From contig JANRIM010000039.1 in NCBI GenBank assembly GCA_033764865.1, positions 1-12,020 of the forward strand: a stretch of 12,020 nt of DNA, in the 5' to 3' direction. The stretch is from VFBF01 sp033764865 (GTDB lineage Bacteria; Pseudomonadota; Alphaproteobacteria; Caulobacterales; Aquidulcibacteraceae). The notes beneath the pieces are model-generated. The model ran no database searches, was not told the DNA's origin, and worked only from the letters and a program-made list of their open reading frames with translations. Both the position numbers and the translations under genes were made by a program. This document shows, piece by piece, positions 6,219 to 12,020 of this stretch. The stretch's first letter is position 1, and the number at the start of each line of letters is the position of its first letter.

Positions 6219-8840
6219 ATGCGTGAGGAAGGCGCCGCCGCCGTTCGGCTGGCCGACTATCGCCCCTGCGACTACGCCATCGACGAGATCGCGCTGACGT
6301 TCGACCTGGAGCCGAACGCCACCCGCGTGCGGGCCGTCTCCACCGTGCGCCGGACCGCGCGCGACGCCGCGCCGCTGGCGCTCGACGGCGCCAACCTTTC
6401 CCTCGAGCGCATCGCAATCGACGGCGCGCCGCTGAGCCCCGACGCCTACGCGATCGAGCCCGAGCGGCTCGTCATCCACGCCCCGCCCGCCGCCTTCACG
6501 CTCGAGATCGACACGCTGATCAACCCGGCGGCCAACACCGCGCTGGAAGGACTGTACGTTTCGGGCGGCCGCTTCTGCACGCAGTGCGAGGCGGAAGGCT
6601 TCCGCAAGATCACCTACGCCCAGGACAGGCCGGATTCGCTCTCGCGCTACACGGTGCGCATGACCGCCGACAAGGCGCGGTATCCCACGCTATTGTCCAA
6701 CGGCGATCCCGTGGACTCCGGCGATGCGGGCGGCGGGCGCCACTTCGCGGTCTGGCGCGACCCCCACCCCAAGCCAGCCTATCTCTTCGCGCTGGTGGCC
6801 GGCGCCTTCGACAGCATCCACGACGAGTTCGTCACCCTCTCCGGGCGCGTCGTGAAGCTTGGCGTCTACGTGGACGACGGCGAGGCGCCGCGGGCGCACT
6901 ACGCGATGGACGCGCTCAAGCGCGCGATGGCGTGGGACGAGAAGGTGTTCCAGCGCGAGTACGACCTCGACGTGTTCAACATCGTGGCCGTGCGGGACTT
7001 CAATTTCGGCGCGATGGAGAACAAGGGCCTCAACGTCTTCAACGCCGCCTACGTGCTCGCCGATCCGGAGACCGCCACCGACGCCGACTTCGAGGCCATC
7101 GAAGGCGTGGTGGCGCACGAGTACTTCCACAACTGGACCGGCAACCGCATCACGCTGCGCGACTGGTTCCAGCTGTGCCTGAAGGAGGGCCTGACGGTCT
7201 ATCGCGACCAGGAGTTCTCCGCCGACGAGCGCTCCCGCGCCGTCAAGCGCATCAAGGACGTCAAGACGCTGCGCGCGCGTCAGTTCTCGGAGGACGCCGG
7301 GCCCCTGGCCCACCCCGCGCGGCCCTCCAGCTACGCCAAGATCGACAACTTCTACACCGCCACCGTCTACGAGAAGGGCGCAGAGATCATCCGCGTCCTG
7401 AAGGCGCTGATCGGCGACGACGCCTTCGCGCGCGGCATGCAGCTGTACTTCACCCGCTGCGACGGCTCCGCCGCAACGCTGGAGGATTTCGTCCATTGCT
7501 TCGAGGAGACGAGCGGCCAGGATCTCGGGCGCTTCATGACGTGGTACCGCCAGGCGGGCACCCCGCGCGTGGTGGCGCGCGGCGTCTACGACGCCGGGGC
7601 CCGCACCTACACGCTCACCGTCTCGCAATCGACGCCGCCTACGCCCGGCCAGCCCGACAAGGCCGCTCTCCCCATCCCCCTCAAGGTGGGCTTCGTCACC
7701 GACGACGGGCTTGAACTCGCCGCCCGGCTCGCCGGCGCGGCGAGCGCGCAGCGCGAACACGATCTCGTGCTGGACAAGCCGTCGCACACGTTCGTGTTCG
7801 ACCACATGGTCCAGGCGCCCACGCCCGCGCTGCTCCGCGGCTTCGGCGCGCCGGTTCTGCTGGACGACGGCCTCGACGCCCACGCCCGGCTCACGCAGAT
7901 GACTCACGATCCCGATCCGTTCACGCGCTGGGAGGCGGGCCAGCGCCTGCTGCGCGAGGCGATCCTCGCCGATGCGCGCGGCGCGCCCCAGGCCGCGGCG
8001 GAGCTCGACCGCATCGCCGCCGCGCTCGGCCGCGAGCTCGACCGCGCCCAGCGCGACCCTGCATTCGCCGCGCTCGCGCTGCGCGCGCCCGATCTCGCCG
8101 ATCTCATCCAGCATGTGGAGACGCCCGATCCCGACCGCCTGCACGAGGCGCGCGTGCGCGTGCGCGCCCACATGGCCCGCGCGCTCGCCCCGCGGCTGGA
8201 GCGGCTGGCCGAGGCCGCCAGCGAAACGCCCTTCTCGCCGGATGCGGCGCAGGCCGGCCGCCGGGCGCTGAAGGCCACCGCGCTCGATCTGCTCGCCGCG
8301 CTCGGCCCCGATCAGGAGAACCGCCTCGCCGCCGCCTGTGCGGGCGCCGCCAACATGACCGAGCGGATGGCCGCGCTGGAAGCGCTGGGCCAGATCGAGG
8401 GCGCGGCGTTCGACGCCGCGCTCGCCGCCTTCATAGACCGCTGGCGCGACAGCCCCCTTGTGGTGGACAAGTGGTTTTCCGTGCAGGCGGCCGCAGCGCG
8501 CGCCGACGCCGCCGAGCGCGTGCGCCGCCTGAAGGACCATCCGCTGTTCACGATCCGGAACCCGAACCGCGCGCGCTCCCTGGTGGCCGCCTTCGCCATG
8601 CGGAACCTGCGCGCGTTCCACGCCGTCGACGGCGCGGGCTACGCGTTCCTGGCCGACGCCGTGCAGGAGGCGGACGCGCTCAATCCCGCCCTCGCGGCGC
8701 GCCTGATGACGCCGTTCGAATCGTGGCGGCGCTTCGACGCACCGCGCCAGGCGGCCGCGCGCGCCGCGCTGGACCGCCTCGCCGGCGCCCCCACGCTGTC
8801 GCGCAACGTGCGCGAGATGATCGACCGGACCATCGGTTAG
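6219..8840 (+). CDS. pepN: Aminopeptidase N (M1 family, 873 aa)
   Basis: This is a zinc metallo-aminopeptidase that removes N-terminal residues from peptides in the cytosol, with a role in peptide turnover. It is full length; the Escherichia coli enzyme has 870 residues. Motifs sit at a constant +3 offset from that enzyme: Gln122 and Glu124 in QCEAEGFRKITYAQDRPD, the exopeptidase motif GAMEN at 264-268, zinc site HEYFH-x18-E (His300, His304, Glu323, catalytic Glu301), and transition-state Tyr384 in TVYEKGAE. Domains are a beta saddle (about 1-195), a thermolysin-like domain (about 196-447), a small beta domain (to about 549) and a C-terminal helical domain. The ATG at 6219 follows GGAG at a 9-base spacing; the frame is open upstream to 5964 but that part is antisense to the DUF3237 gene. 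There is no signal peptide. It is divergent from the DUF3237 gene and upstream of the kinase. Confidence 0.98.
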   Translation: MREEGAAAVRLADYRPCDYAIDEIALTFDLEPNATRVRAVSTVRRTARDAAPLALDGANLSLERIAIDGAPLSPDAYAIEPERLVIHAPPAAFTLEIDTLINPAANTALEGLYVSGGRFCTQCEAEGFRKITYAQDRPDSLSRYTVRMTADKARYPTLLSNGDPVDSGDAGGGRHFAVWRDPHPKPAYLFALVAGAFDSIHDEFVTLSGRVVKLGVYVDDGEAPRAHYAMDALKRAMAWDEKVFQREYDLDVFNIVAVRDFNFGAMENKGLNVFNAAYVLADPETATDADFEAIEGVVAHEYFHNWTGNRITLRDWFQLCLKEGLTVYRDQEFSADERSRAVKRIKDVKTLRARQFSEDAGPLAHPARPSSYAKIDNFYTATVYEKGAEIIRVLKALIGDDAFARGMQLYFTRCDGSAATLEDFVHCFEETSGQDLGRFMTWYRQAGTPRVVARGVYDAGARTYTLTVSQSTPPTPGQPDKAALPIPLKVGFVTDDGLELAARLAGAASAQREHDLVLDKPSHTFVFDHMVQAPTPALLRGFGAPVLLDDGLDAHARLTQMTHDPDPFTRWEAGQRLLREAILADARGAPQAAAELDRIAAALGRELDRAQRDPAFAALALRAPDLADLIQHVETPDPDRLHEARVRVRAHMARALAPRLERLAEAASETPFSPDAAQAGRRALKATALDLLAALGPDQENRLAAACAGAANMTERMAALEALGQIEGAAFDAALAAFIDRWRDSPLVVDKWFSVQAAAARADAAERVRRLKDHPLFTIRNPNRARSLVAAFAMRNLRAFHAVDGAGYAFLADAVQEADALNPALAARLMTPFESWRRFDAPRQAAARAALDRLAGAPTLSRNVREMIDRTIG

Positions 8841-8964
8841 CAACCGTTAACGCGTGGACGCGCGGTGACCCACCGGTGCGTGCGGCGGCGTTCTTGCCGC
8901 TGATCGCAACCCTTCGTTAGGCTATGCAGCGTGATTCGCATCACGTGGCCGGGGGCTGATCCGC
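8841..8964 (+). promoter_or_regulatory. Leader and promoter region of the PleC-like kinase
   Basis: This region contains two short inverted repeats just after pepN (CGCGT-GG-ACGCG at 8851-8862 and CGGTG-ACC-CACCG at 8863-8875), neither followed by a T-run. A loose promoter candidate is TTGCCG (8894-8899) with TAGGCT (8918-8923) at an 18-base spacing. The 16-base palindrome at 8930-8945 would then overlap the transcription start. Promoter assignment is tentative. Confidence 0.35.
8930..8945. promoter_or_regulatory. CRP/FNR-like palindrome upstream of the kinase
   Basis: CGTGATTCGCATCACG is a perfect palindrome arranged as GTGA-N6-TCAC, the half-site geometry of CRP-family regulators (TGTGA-N6-TCACA), though the outermost bases differ. 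It ends 20 bases before the GTG start, so bound protein would more likely repress than activate. No regulator gene is nearby. Confidence 0.4.
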
Positions 8965-11442
8965 GTGACCCATCCTGAACGTTCCGCAAGCGACGGCGCC
9001 GCACCGACGGCGCGCACGGACGGCGCGTCGGCCTCCCGGTCGATCGTCGTGCTGGTGGCGCTGCTGCTGGTGGCGTTCGTGCTGGCGCTGGTGCTGCAGA
9101 CCGACGCGCAGCGCCGCGCGGCGATGCGCGAGACCATCGAGGGGCGCCGGCAGGCCGCCGCCGTCGTCGCCGCCGACGCCAACACCGCCATGGTGCACGC
9201 ATGGGGCGCGCTGGCGGGCGCGGCCGAAGTGGCGCGCCTGCAGGGCACGCTGGCCAGCGCGCCGGGCGCCGTCGCCGCCGCGGCGCTGCGCGCCCGCCCC
9301 GTGGCCGGCGTGGTGGTGTTCGACGAGAGCGGGCGCATCACGGCGCAGGCCGGCGGCGCCGACGTCGCGCTCGCGGCCGGAGGCCGCGACCTTGCGGGCC
9401 GGGCGCAGACATGGGCGGGCGTGGTGGAGGCCCGCGGCGTGCTGGCGCCGGTGCTGACGCGCCGCGTCGGCGGCTACACCCTGGTGAGCGTGCTCGATCC
9501 GGCCCGGCTCCTGCCGGAGACGGCGCCCGGCGCGCGGCTGCTCCTGGCTTCGGGCGGGGTGGTGCTCGCGGCGCTGCCGGCGGATATGGCCGCCCCTGGC
9601 GCCGACGTGCGCGCGCTCCTGGGCAAGGAGGCGGGCGACGATCTCGACGGCTTCATCGCCACGCCCGACGACGGCGCGGAGCCGACCGCGGTGGGCGCCG
9701 CCTCCGTCGCCACCGGAGACCTGCGCGTCTACAGCGTCGCCGCCACCCGCTCGCCGTTCGCCGAGACGCTGCGCGCCGTCGTGCGCAACATCCTGCTCGC
9801 CGCCGCGCCGATCCTGGCCGTGGGCGCCCTGCTGCTGCTGCTGCGCCAGAACACGCGGCGCGCGAAGGTCGCCGAGGACGAAGTTCTGCGCGTGGAGAAG
9901 CGCTACCGCACCGCCGCCGACGGCGCGCGCTCCAGCATCTTCGAGTGGAACACTCAGACCGGCGTCATCGCCATCTCCGACCAGCTCGCGGCGCTGCTGC
10001 GCGCGCCGGGCGGCGATCTCACCGTGCCCCAGCTCCTGCTGCTGGCGACGCAGGAGGAACGCGGCGCCGTGGAGGAGGCGTTCGAGCGTGCGAAGGAAAC
10101 AGGCGCGCTCGACGTGACGTTCCGCGTCGCCAATGCGCACACCGTGTCATGGGTGGAGATGCGCGGCCTTGCGCTGCCCGACGCCGACACCGGCGAGGCG
10201 GGCTCCATCGTGGGCACCGCGCTCGACGTCACCGCCCGCCGCGACGCCGAACTGCGCGCGCGCGCCATGCAGCGGCGCCTGCGCGAGGCCATCGAAAGCT
10301 TCACCGGTCCGTTCGCGCTGTGGGACGCACGCCGGCGGCTCGTGCTGTGGAACCGCTCGTTCCAGCACCTCTTCAAGATCGATCCCAACGTCCTGCGCCA
10401 GGGCGCATCCTACGATGCGATCACGCTGGCGAGCGCCAGCCAGATCCGGCGCGAGCGCGCCGATCCCAACGACACCCAGACCCGCGAGGTGGAGCTGGCG
10501 AGCGGCGCGTGGCTGCAGATCCAGGAGCGCCCCACCGCCGAGGGCGGCCTGCTGACCATCGGCCTCGACATCACCACCATCAAGACCCAGGAGGAGGCCC
10601 TCACCCGCAGCGAGACCACGCTCAAGGCCGCAGTGGCCAAGCTGGAGCGCTCCGAGGGCCGCAACCGGGAGCTGGCGCGCTCCTTCGAGGAGCAGAAGCG
10701 CCGGGCGGAGGACGCCTCCAGCGCCAAGAGCGCCTTCCTCGCCAACATGAGTCACGAACTGCGCACGCCGCTCAACGCCGTCATCGGCTTTTCCGAGATC
10801 ATGGCCCAGGGCCTGTTCGGCCCGCTGGGCGACCCCCGCTATCAGCAGTACTCCAAGGACATCCTCGCCAGCGGCAACCTGCTGCTCGACCTGATCAACG
10901 ACATCCTCGACATGGCCAAGATCGAGGCCGGCAAGTTCAACCTGTCGCCGCGCCCGCTCGACCCGCTCGACGCCATCGAGCAGGCGGTGCGCCTGGTGAA
11001 GCGGCGGGCGGAGGAAAAGGGCTTGCAGATCATCGTCGACGCGCCGGACCTGCCGGAGATCGAGGCCGATCACCGCGCGGTGAAGCAGATGCTGCTCAAC
11101 CTTTTGTCCAACGCCGTGAAGTTCACGGAGAAGGGCGGCATCATGGTGGAGGCGCGCGCCACCGGCGCCCACCTGACGCTGCGTGTCATCGACACCGGCC
11201 GCGGCATCGCCAAGGAGCACCTGCCCCGCCTCGCGCGGCCGTTCGAGCAGGTGGACAACGAGCTCGCGCGCGATCATCCGGGCACGGGACTGGGCCTTGC
11301 GCTCACCAAATCGCTGGCGGAAATGCACGGCGGGCGCATGGAGATCGACAGCCAGCAGGGCAAGGGCACGGTGGTGACGATCCGCCTGCCGCGCCAGTTT
11401 GGCGGCGGCGAGGCGCTCAGCGCGCCGATCGCGGCGGAGTAG
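8965..11442 (+). CDS. pleC: PleC-like membrane sensor histidine kinase/phosphatase (825 aa, GTG start)
   Basis: This is an inner-membrane hybrid-less histidine kinase. In order: TM1 (about 27-44), a periplasmic sensor region (about 46-270), TM2 (about 275-293), PAS1 (about 313-425), PAS2 (about 443-540, with FALWDARRRLVLWN), a coiled coil (about 545-590), HisKA, and HATPase. The H-box FLANMSHELRTPLNAVIGF carries His597, Glu598 and Thr601. N-box is NLLSNAVKF, G1 DTGRGIA, F-box PFEQVDN, G2 GTGLGLALTKSL. The GLFGPLG and DILDMAKIEAGK stretches are typical of the PleC/DivJ group. Caulobacter PleC has 842 residues with His610, so length and position agree. PleC dephosphorylates or phosphorylates DivK and PleD to set polar cell fate. 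The GTG is the only usable start before TM1 (an in-frame TGA lies at 8932). A DivJ-like or other PdhS-type kinase is the main alternative. Confidence 0.93.
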   Translation: MTHPERSASDGAAPTARTDGASASRSIVVLVALLLVAFVLALVLQTDAQRRAAMRETIEGRRQAAAVVAADANTAMVHAWGALAGAAEVARLQGTLASAPGAVAAAALRARPVAGVVVFDESGRITAQAGGADVALAAGGRDLAGRAQTWAGVVEARGVLAPVLTRRVGGYTLVSVLDPARLLPETAPGARLLLASGGVVLAALPADMAAPGADVRALLGKEAGDDLDGFIATPDDGAEPTAVGAASVATGDLRVYSVAATRSPFAETLRAVVRNILLAAAPILAVGALLLLLRQNTRRAKVAEDEVLRVEKRYRTAADGARSSIFEWNTQTGVIAISDQLAALLRAPGGDLTVPQLLLLATQEERGAVEEAFERAKETGALDVTFRVANAHTVSWVEMRGLALPDADTGEAGSIVGTALDVTARRDAELRARAMQRRLREAIESFTGPFALWDARRRLVLWNRSFQHLFKIDPNVLRQGASYDAITLASASQIRRERADPNDTQTREVELASGAWLQIQERPTAEGGLLTIGLDITTIKTQEEALTRSETTLKAAVAKLERSEGRNRELARSFEEQKRRAEDASSAKSAFLANMSHELRTPLNAVIGFSEIMAQGLFGPLGDPRYQQYSKDILASGNLLLDLINDILDMAKIEAGKFNLSPRPLDPLDAIEQAVRLVKRRAEEKGLQIIVDAPDLPEIEADHRAVKQMLLNLLSNAVKFTEKGGIMVEARATGAHLTLRVIDTGRGIAKEHLPRLARPFEQVDNELARDHPGTGLGLALTKSLAEMHGGRMEIDSQQGKGTVVTIRLPRQFGGGEALSAPIAAE

Positions 11443-11451
11443 CCGGCGCGA

Positions 11452-11943
11452 TCAGGGCGCCGGAGACGCCTCGTCGTCCTCGGCCAGCGCGCCGCGCAGA
11501 GCCTGGCGGCGCGTCGCGAGCCGGCGCAGCACATCGCGCCGCTCCTCCACGGTCATCTCCCCGAGCGTCTGCGCGATCACGTCATGGAAGCGCGCCGTGA
11601 CCACGGCGTCCGCGGCGCGCATCTCGCCGAAGGCGCGCTGCGTGGCGGCGGCGTCATACGGATCGGCGGCGGCGGTGCGCAGGGCCGCCATGCGCGCCTG
11701 CCGCATGCGCTGGCGATCCTCGCGCGCGTCCTGCCAGGTCTCGATCACGCGGGCGCGGACGGCGGCCGCACGCTCCGGCGGCAGGGCCCCCAGGATCGCG
11801 CGCATGTTGGGCGCGCGCGCCACGGCCGTCTCGGTGCGCGTGCGTTCGCCGCGCCACTCCGAGAGCGCCGCCCCGCCGACCACGCCCACCAGCAGCACGT
11901 TGACCGCCAGCGATGCAAAGAGCGCCGCGCGCAGGCCCGTCAT
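11452..11943 (-). CDS. Periplasmic heavy-metal sensor / Spy-CpxP-like protein, membrane-anchored (163 aa)
   Basis: An N-terminal membrane segment (about 5-27, ALFASLAVNVLLVGVVGGAAL) anchors a periplasmic, almost fully helical domain rich in Arg, Ala and Glu. Segments MRAILGALPPERAAAVRARV (47-66), a charged helix through about 95, the DPYDAAATQRAFGEMRAADA turn and helix (94-113), and a final HDVIAQTLGEMTVEERRDVL helix (120-139) match the metal-resistance/periplasmic sensor family (Metal_resist, Spy/CpxP-like). No cysteine is present; the few His and Met do not form an obvious metal site. The ATG overlaps the stop of the upstream gene (ATGA) with GGGAGAGGG just before it. In many alphaproteobacteria such genes follow an ECF sigma factor and a small membrane protein, so envelope stress or metal sensing is the likely role. 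It ends 9 bases from the convergent kinase gene. Confidence 0.85.
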   Translation of the reverse strand: MTGLRAALFASLAVNVLLVGVVGGAALSEWRGERTRTETAVARAPNMRAILGALPPERAAAVRARVIETWQDAREDRQRMRQARMAALRTAAADPYDAAATQRAFGEMRAADAVVTARFHDVIAQTLGEMTVEERRDVLRRLATRRQALRGALAEDDEASPAP

Positions 11944-12020
11944 CCGCCCTCTCCCTGTTCGCCCGCGAGCCCGAACGCGGCGCCGAACGCGGCGTCCAGT
12001 TCAGCCAGGCCGTCGTCGCC
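11940..12020 (-). CDS. C-terminal end of an unidentified upstream gene (truncated by window edge)
   Basis: The last 26 codons and stop of a gene read in the same direction as the heavy-metal-sensor protein. The fragment is acidic and Gly/Ala-rich (AELDAAFGAAFGLAGEQGE) and too short to identify. Its TGA overlaps the downstream ATG by four bases, which shows tight translational coupling and a shared transcript. By analogy with known gene orders, it could be a small anti-sigma-like protein or an ECF sigma factor, but nothing in this fragment proves it. Confidence 0.65.
   Translation of the reverse strand, partial: GDDGLAELDAAFGAAFGLAGEQGEGG

Noticed and set aside
6690..8843. 717-codon open frame on the minus strand
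   Set aside because: Complement of pepN. The pepN motifs on the plus strand are unambiguous and this translation is low-complexity.
8837..8850. TTAG-N6-TTAA resembling a CtrA site near the kinase
   Set aside because: The CtrA consensus needs TTAA-N7-TTAA. Spacing and one half-site are wrong, and it overlaps the pepN stop.
9201..11600. 799-codon open frame on the plus strand
   Set aside because: Arg/Gly/Ala-rich frame-shifted reading of the kinase gene; no domain.
1..12020. tRNA, rRNA, CRISPR array, insertion sequence, phage or defence genes
   Set aside because: Looked for on both strands: no tRNA-like arms, spaced direct repeats, transposase or integrase motifs, or composition break were seen.

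Overview
The window comes from a very GC-rich chromosome, with strong G/C at third codon positions, GTG and TTG starts, and almost no A/T runs. The best lineage clue is a two-PAS, two-transmembrane-segment histidine kinase whose length, phospho-acceptor position and core motifs match PleC, the cell-fate kinase of Caulobacter-like bacteria. With an M1 aminopeptidase N, a DUF3237 protein and paired acyl-CoA dehydrogenases, this points to an alphaproteobacterium of the Caulobacterales/Hyphomonadaceae type. That placement is inference, because no rRNA or other species marker is present. I see no tRNA, CRISPR array, insertion sequence, phage gene or sign of recent transfer. This is ordinary chromosomal housekeeping and catabolic sequence.

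Left part (1-4869), acyl-CoA and alcohol metabolism. A zinc alcohol dehydrogenase (minus strand, cut by the left edge) is followed by about 590 bases with no supported gene, which contain several stem-loops and one weak terminator. Next come acyl-CoA dehydrogenase A and an NTF2/SnoaL-like protein, both on the minus strand. A TetR regulator is read divergently from the NTF2-like gene across a 60-base region holding an inverted repeat. Convergent to tetR is a two-gene minus-strand unit: acyl-CoA dehydrogenase B, then a small conserved protein whose GTG start overlaps the dehydrogenase stop. The two dehydrogenases have complementary motif losses, so they may be the two subunits of one heteromeric enzyme.

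Middle (4870-8840). A conserved protein of unknown function (plus strand) and a DUF3237 protein (minus strand) converge. The DUF3237 gene is divergent from pepN, a complete 873-residue aminopeptidase N.

Right part (8841-12020). The PleC-like kinase has a GTG start and a CRP-like palindrome just upstream. It converges, with a 9-base gap, on a minus-strand gene for a membrane-anchored periplasmic heavy-metal-sensor (Spy/CpxP-like) protein. That gene's start overlaps the stop of an upstream gene cut by the right edge.

No clearly novel multi-gene system is visible. The most interesting points are the split, motif-complementary dehydrogenase pair with its coupled small protein, the structured gene-free gap at 285-875, and two nearly identical 14-base palindromes in separate intergenic regions.
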